Of a stretch of DNA of 64,000 nt, positions 49,801 to 59,289 are shown piece after piece. The stretch's first letter is position 1. Each line of letters begins with the position of its first letter. The notes below the pieces were generated by a model. It saw only the letters and a program-made list of their open reading frames with translations, had not been told where the DNA came from and made no database searches. Position numbers and translations under genes: made by a program. This DNA comes from Tetragonia tetragonoides (Eukaryota; Streptophyta; Magnoliopsida; Caryophyllales; Aizoaceae), in assembly GCA_038025085.1 (NCBI GenBank), contig CM076154.1, positions 20,408,501 to 20,472,500 of the forward strand, read 5' to 3'.

Positions 49801-52800
49801 TAAATGAAAGGTGAAGAGTCACACATTATTAAGTTTTTTTAGATAAGAAAAAAGTATTATTTTTTTTAGATAAGAAATCTTTTTATTGATTACATCAGTA
49901 AAGAATACAAAAAAGAGGATAAGGTATCCTCATAATGGATCAAAAGAAAACTACAAATCTCGCAAATGGCTCTGTACTAGGGTAAGTGGAACACCCCTAA
50001 AGACCCCTGCCGCCTTGGCCCATAGGGAGGCCAAGTAGACCACATGATCCCAAACATTATCTATAGTCCTCCCAACGTCACGGAACACCCTGGAATTCCT
50101 CTCCAACCAAATACACCACAAGATGGCCTTACACATAAAGTTCCAAAACAACCACCCCTCCTTGCCTCGCCTCATTATTAATAGTAACAAAGAACAGAAT
50201 ACATCCTTTTTTTTAGATAAGAGAAAATTTAACTAATCAAATGTTAAAGAATACAAAAATGTGAAGGATAAGGTATCCTCCGTTTAAAAGTAATCTATCT
50301 ACACATCACGCTAATGGCGTTGAACTACAATCAACGGAATACCCTTAAAGGCCCCCGCCGCCTTAGCCTAAAGAGAAGCCAAGTAGACTATGTGATCCCA
50401 AACATACTCAATAGTCTTCTCAGTCCCGGAAAAAATCCTGGAATTTCTCTCCAACCAAGTACACCAAAGAATAGCCATACAAGCACAACGCCACAACAAC
50501 CTCCCCTCCTTACTCCTCCTCATCGCCACAAATCGCATCTGTAAGAAGCCCCATACATCCTAAGAGGACAAGAAGTCCTGGAGAGGAATCTATTTACAAT
50601 TCAGCCCAATGAAGCATAACCTGTGTAACAGGGTAGCTAAGGAAACACCAGGCTGCCTTAGCCCAAAAGGAGGCTAATAATACTACCCTATGTCCCTATC
50701 CCATAACATGTCAATAGACAAAGAAATACCAGAAAATACCCTAGCATTCCTCTCTAGCCAGATGCACAAGTTATTAAGTACTACTGCTAGTATAGATAAA
50801 GCTAACTTTTTTATCCCGGTAAATGAGTTTTCTCTATTCCAGCCTTCCTGCCTCTCTCTATCTCCCTCTTTGCTGCATATCCCTCTCTTTTTCTCTCCTT
50901 CCCTTCTCTCTTATTATTCTTAGCTTCCCTGCAGCAGATCTATAACATTAGACAGCGGTGCCCGTCCATTTTTTGGCGTGTTCGGACCCATTTCCCGAGT
51001 CCGTACCTGTGTTGCGTCGACAAAGGCACGGCAGGGTTAGTTGCCGAGTCCAAGCATCACAGCATTTATGCTCATGAGCTACTCGATTATGAGCTTGTTT
51101 TTAAGCTCATTTATTTACTTGTTCATCAAAAGGTTGTTTATAGGCTTCAAAAGTAATTATGCATGTTTTTATGTTGGAATAGATATATTAGCAAGTAGAA
51201 TTGCTAAACATGCTGTGAGTAGTAAACTAGCTTCGGTAAGTTTAGTACGTGAGCTGATAAACAGTTCTAGATAAGCTATTAATTTAGCGGAGCTGATTTA
51301 TTGAGATTAGGCTCATGAGTGACGCTTGACCACATAAAAGTATACAAGCTAAGCTTAGGCAGGGTACTTCATCTTCGAGTAAAGCTTGAGCTGAGCTCGA
51401 ACTAAAGAAAACCAAAAAACAAGAGTTTAAGCAGGTGACTACTAGGCTCGGCCAAACTCAAGACACTCCTGACCTATGAGATCATACAAAAAGCAGATAG
51501 AGGTACTCGAATTAACATTTCCCTTATCATATGTGAGATTCTATGGTTGAAGGCCATTGTTTCTGAGTATGAAAGGAGAACTAACACTCCTGTCTTGATG
51601 TCACCTAACTAATTAAGAGTCTATATGGATCAAGAAAAACAATATACCACCTTTCCGCCCCTTCTGCAGTACTTGACACACTTTTTAGTTACAAAGTACT
51701 ATAGCCCGACCTGGCTTCAAGGTCGAAATGTGAATAAATGAGGTTTGGCAACTGGCAACCAATGAGTGTAAAGAAGTTACAAGCAGAGATAAGTGCTTCT
51801 AACACCTACTTAATTAATAAAGTGACAAAGGTGAATGTATGCTGATTGCCAAGTTGTTGAGGCCAAGAGAACATGAGAGACCTTTGAGTTGGTAAGCTAA
51901 TTATGATGCTACAACTGCGTCGCTACAGGCCCTAATACTTTAGATTTTATATTGTTTGCTTCATCTTCTTGTTACGAGAAAAATTGCTGTACCGCTTGTA
52001 TGCAAGTATTTTTTTTTTTTTTTTTAAAATGAAGAGATAGCATTTATTATCAAGTGCTTTTGTGTGGACTTTGGTGCTTGGTAGGGTGAATACCTATGAT
52101 AAGTAAGATTGCTTGCATCTCTTTCTTATGTGTGACTTTGCTAGGGCATTATGGAGTAGATTGTTGGAGGGGGAGAGTTTTGTGTGTCCTGCCACTGTGG
52201 GCAACTTTTTACAGCTTCGTTTTGCAGCAATGTGGCAAGGCAAGGAGGAGAGGTTGTTTCAGAGATGTATGTGTATTGTTATACTGTGGTGCATCTAGTT
52301 GGAGAGAAATTCGAGGGTGTTTTATGATGTTGGGAAGACTTTAGATAACGTTTGGGATCATGTGGTCTACTTGGCCTCCCTATGGGCTAAGGCGGCAGGA
52401 ATTTTTAAGTGCGTTCCACTTACTCTTGTACAGCGCCAGTGGCGAGATTTGTAGTTTTATTTTGATTGCTCATGAGGATACCTTATCCTCCTTTTTGTAT
52501 TCTTTAACGATTTAATCATAAACTTTTTCTTATCTTAAAAAAAAATCAAGTGTCAAATTTATGCAAGAAAGGAAAAAGCATCTTGTACAAAGAAGCCAGA
52601 TATGTGACCCCATCCCAAAGCTAATGCAAGTGACACAAATGATCCACTACATACTCGTGCATTCCTCTCAAGCCAAAGGCACCAAAATGTTGCCAAACAA
52701 GCATTGCACCACTGCAGTTTCTTCTCATTCCCCCCCTAAGATCCGCAACATGAATCTGCAGAAACTTCACAACTAGATGGCAAAACCGAACACTCCCCAA

Positions 52801-55800
52801 ATACACCAAACCGTTGACTCCTCAGCTGTGCGCTACATCATACAATAGAAAAATATGGTCATTCTCTTGCAACTAGCCTGACAAAGCAAGCAAATATTGG
52901 GCCATGGCACTAACCTCCTCCTGTGTCACAAATCTTTCTTATTGACCTATCCAGCGCCAAAGTCCACACAAAAGCCCACACACCTTAAGACTGTTAAGAG
53001 GCACTTTCTCCTTCCAAATCAAAATTGCTATAGGGAACTGGGAAAGAAGCCTTCCCAAGCACTGAATAAATGACTTACAAGAGAACTCTCCTGAAGGATC
53101 TCCCATCCATCCTAGAGTCGTCACTTTTGGAAAGCTGAACCGGTTCCAACAGATCAAGGTAAGGAAGTGGACTCCCCCATCTCCCAAGCGTTAGGAGGTC
53201 TCAGAAAAAGTAAATTCACGATGGATATAGCTATCTCTTGCATGATGGATGTCCTCCCCTCCAATTGGATAGAGTATCTTGGTGTTTGGGAACTACAGAT
53301 ATGGACTTAAGTAGTCATAAACTTCATTGAATGATCCCCCTTAAAAAATGTAAGCGCCTTTGGAAATAATTCACTCAGAGTTCCCCAGAAACTCATCCTT
53401 TACTGGTTGATAACAGATAACCATACCAGTTTCTAAAGCTAGAAATAAAGCAATGAAATTTAAACTTTCAGGAGTTTAGCTCCCCTTCTTGCAGTAAATT
53501 CATACTCCCTCCGTTCCTTATTCTTCTTTCCATTTGACTTTTCAGGCTCTCCAAGACTACTCTTTGAGAATGAATAATTATAATTCTATTACTAGAAAAC
53601 TTATAGAAATATGATATTTTGAAAATACTATGAAAAAGAATCTACTAGTAGTATTTTTATCTTGCAAATCTTAAAACCTTTTTTTAAATTAATGGTCAAA
53701 GTCTGTAAACTTTAACCTCAAAAAGCGAGATGGAAAGAAGAATTTGTTACGGAGGGTATATTCAAGTATGCCTGTTTACATCAGTTTGGGCTATCTTATA
53801 TAGAACTCAAGGCATGCTCTTGGTCCAAAGGTATTGCAACTGGCTGGAAAAGATAACTAAAAGAAATGAAAAATGTAACTAAATACAGAAAGATAATCCT
53901 AATAGCAGCAGCTAATCATATTGCATGTTCGCAAGTAGAAGTCATATGTGAGAATTCGTCATCAATTTGGACTGAAAATTTTTGTATACAAATGGTAGTC
54001 GTACAATGCCCACATTCTTCATAGTTCATTCCCACAATCTACTTGCAAGTTGCAACACAAGCAATGAACTCCAGATAGGCAGATAGTACACCTTTGACTA
54101 AGGTATCTTATTCAAAACTTTAAAAGGTAAGACCAAAGAGGGTTACCAATCCAAAAATGGCTCCTGATGCACCGACAGCAGGTGCTTGACACAACCAATA
54201 ACTCATTGCAGAACCTGAAGACATCAAACAGAAAAGAAAAAAAAAAAAAGGAGTTACGATAACTTAACGGGGAAACAAAAGCACTTTGATAATCAATGAT
54301 ACTAGCTGTATGGGAATTATACTTGCAACTGCAGAAGCAAAGTAGATGGTGAAAAATCTTCGAGTTCCACAGATATTCTCCACGTTGGGACCGATAGAAT
54401 TTAATGAATAACAGTTGACCTGGAAACATAAGATCCCCATCAACCGAAATAGCTCCAAATAAAATAATAGTTGCTCAGTCATTAGAATAAAACCAGACCA
54501 TGAGGTGTCCGATATTTGCATGCAGGAAGGATGATGTCACCAGCCTCCACAACTGCCCTTTGTCAATTAGACTGTTAATCTGTTCATGCTTGACATAGCC
54601 AGACGAATTACATCTTAAAACGAAATCTTTCATGTCACCAGCAATCATGTGTAAGTTTTTGTTTCAAGATCTGACCTTAGCTCCCCACAACATCAACTTT
54701 CCTTGTGTTGCTATCTGCGCAATGTAAAGCCTACAAGACAGAAGCAGAAGGGAAGCCAAAAATTCATGGCATTAGTTCCTTTTTCAACCCTGACTATTTT
54801 AACAGCTCAATAATGTAACTGAATCTGTACAAGGGAGAACTTGATGCATTTAATCATGCAAAGTGTATGAAAAATAGGGTTCATAAGCATAGAACATCAT
54901 TTATTTGTGACGACAGATAACGTGTACTAACAGCACATTAATGGCAAGGAGGACATTTGTCCAACGCCCTCGTAGAAATGATCTATTACTGGACATTTCT
55001 TGCAATGAGTGTCCATCATTGTTTGTCTCTTTTCTTGCTGAGTTTCCATTGAAAAAATACAAGTATGAGGAACATGTCGTTGAGATGGCATCATTTGACC
55101 ACTGCACAAAGCTATAATGCTTTAGGACGCTGCCTCTATTGTTGAATATGCCTTTCAAATCCTGGAATTCAAGAACGAGAACTATCAATTAATGAAGGAC
55201 TTGTGTATTTATGCAGTTGAAATTGTATGGGGAAAAAAAATAATTCAACTGCACTCTCATTTATGAAGTCTAGCATAGCTATCAAAGGGCCTTTTCTCTC
55301 TTTTCAAATTAAGGTGGGCTTGAAGGTGACTTTCCTAGTTGTCAATTAGCTTTCTGTGGTTCCACCTGCCAATTTTCTTTAGCTTTTGCTATTTGCCTAC
55401 CCTTTTTTGTGAACAGATTCACTCTTGTATCATTCAAGAAGGACAGATATATTATTGTTAGTCTCTAATTCTCATGTATGATACACAAGAATGATTCAAG
55501 ATATTAGAAGTCAGGAACATCATGTATCCTCGGGTATATCGGTTGTCGACTCTCCATGATGCTCCAGTTTCTTCCTTTTATTCGGGAAACAGTGGCTCGT
55601 GGGACCTTCATTTACGGAGAGCCCCCATGATAGAGAGGTGGAGTAACTCACTTCCCTCCTTAGTGTTCTAAACACCATTCACCTCGTCTCTGATGATGAT
55701 TCTCGGGTTTGGGTCGCTCTTCAGGGGTCTTTTACTCCAAATCCTTCCTGCTCTTGGTCTTCCTTCACAGTACCCTCATTTCTCCTAAGCTAACTACATT

Positions 55801-58788
55801 TGGAAGTCTAAGGTCCCCTTAAAGGTGCAGTACCCTCACTTCGCCTTAGCTAACTACATTTGGTAGTCTAAGGTCCCCTTAAAGGTGTGCGCCTTTGCTT
55901 GGACTACGGAATTGGATACACTGAGCACCCAATGCATGTTACACAGGAGGAGACCTGGATGGGTGGCTACCAGATATGTGTGTTAAGTGCCGGCAAGGGA
56001 GCGAAAGTTTTTTGCATTTGTTCATGTAGTGTGATTTTTGCAGGTCAATTTGAGATAGATCGTTTCGGGAGTATTTTGATTGTCCTGCTACGCAGCTACT
56101 GTTGGACTTTTTATGCAGATGCGATTTGTTCATATGAGGAGGAGGAAGGAGAACAAGCTGGCTGGCAATGCATTTCTATGGAATTTTTTTGGTGTTTATG
56201 GCTGGAAAGGAACTCACGGGTTTTCACCGGCATTGGCAAGCCTGTGGCTTATGTTTGGGATCTGGTTGTTTACATGGCCTCTCTTTGGGTCAAGGCGGCT
56301 GGGGCTTTTCTGATGATTCTTACTGATAGTTAGCGTCTTTAAGCTGATTTGTAATTGGTTTTTGCTTTCTATTTTGAGGATACCTTGTCCTCACAATTTG
56401 TACTGTTACACTTCTTTCATCAATTTATTCTTATCTAAACATCAAGAAATCTCGTTTGCTCTTTGTAGAGTTTATATTTACACCACAATAAAATGATTGG
56501 TTAAAGACTGATGTTCCTCACAACGTGACTAGAATGCATCACCTAGCATTTGCTCAATCATCTAACAAGTTCTAAATCAATTGCACAACTTATCTCTCTC
56601 TGAAAATGGCTATCAACAAATCACATGGCAATTGCACAATGATGTTTGTTTTTTTTTAATAAAGGGCAATTGCACAATTATAAGATGGATAAAAGACTAT
56701 AATTCTGCAAAGGAGACAAAATGAGGGAAGATTTGTCATCATCAGCTCTACTCATATCACTAAAGCATATTTATGTTTTTTAGATAAGAAATTTTTTATT
56801 GATATCAAGTAATTACAAAAAAAAGAGGACAAGCGGTCCTCCAAGAATATAAACTAATAACAAATCTCTAAAATGTCTCTATAAATCAGTAAGAGACACC
56901 CCTCTAAAAAGTCTAAATGCCCCAGCTGCTTTCACCCAACGATGCCAGATAAACCCCACGCTCCCAAACAAGCTCAGGTGTCCTACTAGCCCCATCAAAG
57001 GTCTTAGAATTACTTTCCCACCAAAGCATCAAGACAACATATATCTCAACCCAATAAAAATACACAGTAAAAAAAGAAAATTGAAATTCGTTAAAATAAG
57101 AATGAAGTATAGATATTAAAGAAATTCAGAATTGCAGGCTAAGGGGACAAGGATTCCTCCACAATATACAAATCCCAGTGTCACTAATATCAGAACCTCA
57201 AAATTTCATTACACTAATTGAAACTCATGGAGTTTGACTTGCTTCAACCTACTGAACAATCTTATAAAATGACAGGCGCACCATGGAAAGTGGAGACCAA
57301 CAGTGTCTCATGAATGTCAAGAAGTACTGTCAACACAGTACTGAGTTCATAAAATTTAGGACGTACTTGTGGTCTAGAGTGACTTTGCAGTTGGAAAGCG
57401 AAGCTTTTTGTCAATAATTTGCTATCCATTTTGATCATGTGGCTTCTGGTTTTAGGGAAGATGAAGGATTTGATACTAATTGGCACCCTCTACCCCCTGG
57501 GTGGATTAAGTTGTATATTTGTTGCTCTGCGTATTTCGTATACGTGGACCAGCTGGGTATGGGTGTGCTCATAGAAGCTTTAACGAAGATCACAGGGGAG
57601 TATATTCTGTTCGCATTCCTATAACAAACAAAACCCTATCAGGCAGGAATTAGAATGAAAATTTTGCAACAGCTTCAGAAGTGGCCAAACTTCAAAGTTA
57701 TGTCAGGAAGTGACTCCAGCAATGTCATTACTTAGGTTGGCAAACGCAAGAAACCTTACAGATGTGGTCCATATTCAAACTATTCAAAGACATTAACAAC
57801 ACGATTTCTACTCTACTAGACATTACACCTAAGGCATATTGATAGCCAGAAAATTTGCTTTAGATAATACACTGGTTGGGCTAGGGAGACAGGAAAAAAT
57901 GTATGCTTGGCTGTTAGCAGAATGTGTTTATCGTATGTTTTGTCGCGTGTTACTCATTTGTAGTTTTGCTGCATTGAGAGAAATGTATAATGAGCACTCT
58001 GCAAGGCCTTCCTTCAGTCTTTGTAGATGAAAATTTTAAAATTCCTTTACTATTCTATTGACTAACTTACCAATTTGCAACATTAAATAAGTTTAGGAAC
58101 GAGGCTGTCTACTCACAAAGAATTGACATTTCCGTACAACAGCAACTAACTAAGATTACGTTAGAAACAGTCCGCAAATCAATTCACAAACTACAAGTAG
58201 CAGACAATGCAATTACAAAGGTATCAAACCATCCAAACTCCAAACTTCGGATTCATTCTTGCTCAATTCAATACAACATCACCATCCATGAATGTCTGAA
58301 CAACCCATGTTAAATTGACATCATCACAACATTTTATTGTTATTATGTATTATGAACACAAAAATGAACCCAAATCATGTCCTCATTTTATATAAAAAAA
58401 ACGAGCTCAATCCCACAAACACAATTCAACTTCTCAATACAAGGAAACGAGCAAGGTTTTCAAACCAAAGGAGCCCTAAAACTATATTCATAAAGTGCAT
58501 GTTTCACCAATAAACATCAAAACATGAACCAAAAACGAAAGAATAATAAAATGAGGGAATCACAATAACAATCATAATACTAATAAATAAGTTATTGATA
58601 TGTACCTTGAGATAGGAGTTGAGGAGAAGATGAATGCGACGGTGGAGAAAGCGACGATGAAGGGAATGGCCAAGACGGAGAGAGACAGCAGTGGTGATGA
58701 CGTGAGCAGGTGTTGGGGTTGTTTTTGAAAGTGGAAACCAGACATTGCCAAAACCATGGGGTAATGGAATTGATCCTCCTAATGTCAT
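34884..58788 (-). CDS. RBL10: Plastid-type rhomboid-like protein (RBL10-like), nine exons
   Basis: Rhomboid-family intramembrane protein, expected in the plastid inner envelope. Exons in transcript order: 58788-58606, 55161-54932, 54730-54676, 54579-54499, 54419-54323, 54214-54147, 47894-47796, 35578-35537, 35033-34884. All introns are GT-AG, every phase agrees, and the sum is 1005 nt (334 codons plus stop). The ATG at 58788 is the first after an in-frame TGA; the frame upstream of it has no ATG. Motifs in order: [13 protein letters not shown] near the N-terminus, a [20 protein letters not shown] helix, [30 protein letters not shown], the active-site Ser in [13 protein letters not shown], and the active-site His in DNWGH followed by [12 protein letters not shown]. 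In Arabidopsis, RBL10 affects plastid lipid (phosphatidic acid) metabolism. Assignment to RBL10 rather than RBL11 rests on recalled similarity of the two termini. Confidence 0.93.
35917..36184. mobile_element. MITE-like element with TATGTTTGGCA inverted ends
   Basis: It starts TATGTTTGGCAAA and ends TTTGTGCCAAACATA; the inside is rich in AGCT-type short palindromes (TAGCTGTAGCTGAGCTGC). It lies in the rhomboid gene intron between exons 7 and 8, just upstream of exon 8. Likely hAT-type from the termini; no clear 8-bp duplication was found. Confidence 0.6.
36347..36636. mobile_element. MITE with GGGGCCGTTTGGTT inverted ends
   Basis: About 290 bp. The inverted repeats of about 29 bp start GGGGCCGTTTGGTTGGGGTA and end in the complement. 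Internal sequence repeats GGGTAATG-type motifs, giving a strong foldback. No coding capacity. Rhomboid gene intron between exons 7 and 8. Confidence 0.8.
36949..38167. mobile_element. Diverged Mutator-like element carrying a SINE
   Basis: The ends share GCCAATAATCAGAAGTT and a weaker AATCCCAAC block further in. The right terminus GGAAAAACTG (complement at 38158-38167) resembles the GGAAAATT termini of the elements at 15678 and 39556. The left terminus is less certain and no clean 9-bp duplication is seen. A SINE copy is inserted at 37551-37801. Confidence 0.55.
37551..37801 (+). mobile_element. SINE copy, 251 bp, 20-bp target duplication
   Basis: Perfect 20-bp direct repeats ATGCAAAGTCTACGGGGAAG at 37531-37550 and 37802-37821. 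The 3' half (GGGGTAAGGCTGCGTACAAC, then GGCGGGAGCCTC and GGCACTCGGGTA) is the sequence type of widespread plant tRNA-derived SINEs (Au/TS-like). The 5' half lacks clear A and B boxes, so the head is either altered or unusual. Same family as 40673-40945. Confidence 0.85.
38670..38951. mobile_element. MITE with CATGCTTGGA inverted ends
   Basis: It starts GGCATGCTTGGACTGAG and ends in CTCAATCCAAGCATGTCC. The interior has purine-rich then pyrimidine-rich halves, as in the neighbouring foldback MITEs. No coding capacity. Confidence 0.7.
39241..39490 (-). mobile_element. LINE 3' fragment
   Basis: Minus strand. The terminal sequence (TTAGATATAAG on plus) and the conserved 3' hairpin GAGGACAAGCACTCCTC at 39273-39289 mark it as the 3' end of the main LINE family. 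The rest is too decayed to read. Confidence 0.6.
39556..41057. mobile_element. Mutator-like element, 1502 bp, perfect 9-bp target duplication
   Basis: Flanked by TAAATTTAA at 39547-39555 and 41058-41066. Both ends read GGAAAATTT inward and share long inverted repeats (AAGCCCCCCTATAAAATATT, TTTTTTGAAGAAACACCCC). The inverted similarity extends deeper (for example ATGCCCTCAC near 39720 against GTGAGGGCAT near 40597), but the right arm is split by a SINE at 40673-40945. No transposase. Rhomboid gene intron between exons 7 and 8. Confidence 0.9.
40673..40945 (-). mobile_element. SINE copy inside the Mutator-like element, 15-bp target duplication
   Basis: Minus-strand copy of the family at 37551-37801, with flanking repeats GTGTCCTAACAGGGC at 40658-40672 and 40946-40960. 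Read on the minus strand, it ends with GGCACTGGGGTAATGTTGATGAATGTTGAT-type sequence, a tail of GTTGAT repeats rather than poly(A). It splits the right inverted repeat of its host element. Confidence 0.85.
41404..45006 (-). pseudogene. LINE ORF2: endonuclease / reverse transcriptase / zf-RVT, broken
   Basis: ATG at 45006 opens an endonuclease domain ([39 protein letters not shown]) that stops after EVEG at 44203, where the other copy has Trp. The frame resumes to a second stop after FRMD (43660), where the other copy has Arg. More shifts lie near 43333-43380 and 42740-42790. The RT motifs are [29 protein letters not shown] (Gly to Glu compared with the other copy) and FADDTILF. The zf-RVT region ends early, after PLTVI at 41404, ten codons before the other copy. 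Relative to the copy at 6132-9744 it retains IIDATLVA after the EGRQ motif. Confidence 0.9.
45003..47470 (-). pseudogene. LINE ORF1 (nucleic-acid-binding/gag-like), frameshifted
   Basis: Starts [16 protein letters not shown] at 47470. The frame shifts near 47340 into the frame read at 47345-46500, which contains a Cys-rich spot ([12 protein letters not shown]) that could be a degenerate zinc finger. Further shifts near 46500, 46400, 46070 and 45385 lead to the last open stretch at 45383-45003. The middle is Gly/Ser/Arg-rich, and an acidic block follows ([20 protein letters not shown]). The stop overlaps the ORF2 start as ATGA. The family is not firmly recognised; position and composition fit a plant LINE ORF1. 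Confidence 0.7.
47666..47795. other. Short intron flank between the LINE and rhomboid exon 7
   Basis: Only about 130 bp separate the LINE target duplication from the donor site of exon 7 (GTATCT at 47795). The insertion therefore sits very close to a splice donor. Confidence 0.7.
48066..49245 (-). mobile_element. LINE 3' fragment interrupted by an opposite-strand LINE tail
   Basis: Minus-strand zf-RVT end of the main family. The 3' side is at 48066-48640 (hairpin around 48107-48123). The upstream part resumes at about 48815 and runs to 49245 (equivalents of the region preceding zf-RVT). Both parts are full of stops. The break coincides with the insertion at 48645-48813. Confidence 0.75.
48645..48813 (+). 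mobile_element. Short LINE 3' tail inserted in the opposite orientation
   Basis: It begins with the last codons of ORF2 (AAGAFKG-like, then the block ending WRDL), then the hairpin GAGGACTTCTTGTCCTC at 48742-48758 and the terminal TTACTTATCTAAAAAAA. It is a strongly 5'-truncated copy of about 170 bp. Confidence 0.75.
49850..50210 (-). mobile_element. 5'-truncated LINE 3' end
   Basis: It starts with T-rich sequence and TTAGATAAGAAA, with the hairpin at 49915-49931. The coding end at 50190-49951 gives [24 protein letters not shown] and a terminal HLRDL. It lies in the rhomboid gene intron between exons 6 and 7. Confidence 0.85.
50211..50556 (-). mobile_element. Second 5'-truncated LINE 3' end, adjacent
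   Basis: A new 3' terminus (TTTTTTTTAGATAAGAGAAAA) begins exactly where the preceding fragment stops, with the hairpin around 50264-50280. The coding remnant reads in the same direction as the previous one. Head-to-tail order suggests insertion into, or next to, the earlier copy. Confidence 0.8.
50557..50775 (-). mobile_element. Third LINE 3' fragment, adjacent
   Basis: It starts with the hairpin region (GAGGACAAGAAGTCCT at 50564) without a T run, then gives LINE terminal coding traces on the minus strand. Shorter and more decayed than its two neighbours. Confidence 0.65.
50776..52049. other. Intron DNA with no further feature identified
   Basis: Part of the rhomboid gene intron between exons 6 and 7. 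It contains a pyrimidine-rich stretch (50840-50930), AGCTC-rich sequence (51060-51450) and a poly(T) run at 52011-52025. No coding frame has support. Confidence 0.5.
52050..52545 (+). mobile_element. 5'-truncated LINE 3' end, plus strand
   Basis: It begins in the zf-RVT region (a [18 protein letters not shown] block), passes [20 protein letters not shown] and the terminal block, then the hairpin GAGGATACCTTATCCTC at 52474-52490 and TTTTCTTATCTTAAAAAAAAA. Frames at 52096-52344 and 52113-52298 are two halves of the same broken ORF. Confidence 0.85.
52560..53215 (-). mobile_element. Decayed LINE zf-RVT remnant
   Basis: Minus strand. Traces include [18 protein letters not shown] and IWKEKVPLN near 53187-52990, then a Cys-rich zf-RVT trace around 52880 and a terminal trace to 52600. 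No hairpin or tail remains. Confidence 0.7.
53505..53756. mobile_element. Stowaway-like MITE, 252 bp, TA target duplication
   Basis: CTCCCTCCGTTCCTTATTC at the left and the complement ending GTTACGGAGGG at the right, with TA on both sides. The inner block TTCCATTTGACTTTT pairs with AAAAGCGAGATGGAA. It lies about 390 bp below rhomboid exon 6. Confidence 0.85.
55530..56440 (+). mobile_element. LINE remnant in rhomboid intron 1
   Basis: Plus strand, antisense to the gene. Traces run from [21 protein letters not shown] sequence (55560-55615) through the zf-RVT region to [11 protein letters not shown] and KAAGAF (to 56320). The hairpin GAGGATACCTTGTCCTC is at 56376-56392 and a decayed tail at 56430. 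It contains a 60-bp tandem duplication. Confidence 0.8.
55768..55887. repeat. 60-bp tandem duplication within the LINE remnant
   Basis: Two copies with identical spacing: CAGTACCCTCATTTC at 55768 and CAGTACCCTCACTTC at 55828. They differ at only a few positions. It encodes part of the zf-RVT N-terminal region, so it happened after the element was dead. Confidence 0.9.
56778..57150 (-). mobile_element. LINE 3' fragment
   Basis: The terminus TTTTAGATAAGAAATTTTTTATTG and the hairpin GAGGACAAGCGGTCCTC at 56825-56841 identify the main family. Terminal coding traces extend to about 57030. A second hairpin-like GGGGACAAGGATTCCTCC at about 57135-57152 may be another small 3' end. Confidence 0.65.
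57390..57860 (+). mobile_element. RNase H-like LINE remnant
   Basis: The frame at 57439-57624 starts with the [11 protein letters not shown] block that opens the C-terminal RNase H-like domain of plant LINEs. The catalytic region that should follow is scrambled. Similar in kind to 1790-2215 and 20551-21130. Confidence 0.6.
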
Positions 58789-59289
58789 TGGATTTTGGGG
58801 GTGGTGTTGTTTATTATTGTTACTTGAAGAAAGGGAAATTGAATTCAATAGGAGAGCATTTATGAATCAAGAGAAGGGCAAGTGCAAAGTTAAAAGCAGA
58901 GAGAATGGCAAGCCATTATCCATGGAATCGTTGATGGGTGGTGTGAGAGGTGGAGAGAGAAAGCGACGGTGGTGAGGATGGTGGTGAGGATGGTGGACGA
59001 GGGGGGTGGCGAGAGAAAGTAGACGGTGAAGTTTGGGTGGGGGAGGACAGAGGAGAGAGAAATGGGGTAGGGTAATCTTCACTGATTCGTGGGAGTCGAA
59101 GTTTGGGCAAATCGAGAAGAAAAATATAAAAATTGATCGGATTATCACTTAAGGAGTTATGGGGTGTGTTATGTGTGATATGGCGGAAATAATGTTTTAG
59201 GGGTACTGAACAAATTCAATACTTCAAGGATACTCGTTAAAAAGTGTAATATTTTACGGGGTTTTTGCCAAATTGTGGTTCTAAAGAAA
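58789..59289 (-). promoter_or_regulatory. 5' UTR and promoter region of the rhomboid gene
   Basis: Minus-strand sequence upstream of the ATG at 58788. An in-frame TGA excludes a longer N-terminus in this frame. The stretch 58900-59110 is strongly pyrimidine-rich on the minus strand (CACCATCCTCACCACCATCC-type repeats), a composition common in plant 5' leaders and core promoters. No clear TATA box was found. The open frame 59148-58867 is not supported as coding. Confidence 0.45.

Noticed and set aside
58789..58848. Longer N-terminus for the rhomboid protein beginning at 58848
   Set aside because: That frame opens with TTG, not ATG. The first ATG in frame is 58788, and its product starts shortly before the conserved [14 protein letters not shown] block.
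58867..59148. 93-codon Pro/His-rich frame upstream of the rhomboid gene
   Set aside because: Low-complexity pyrimidine-rich DNA yields such frames by chance; it overlaps the expected 5' UTR and promoter and has no recognisable motif.
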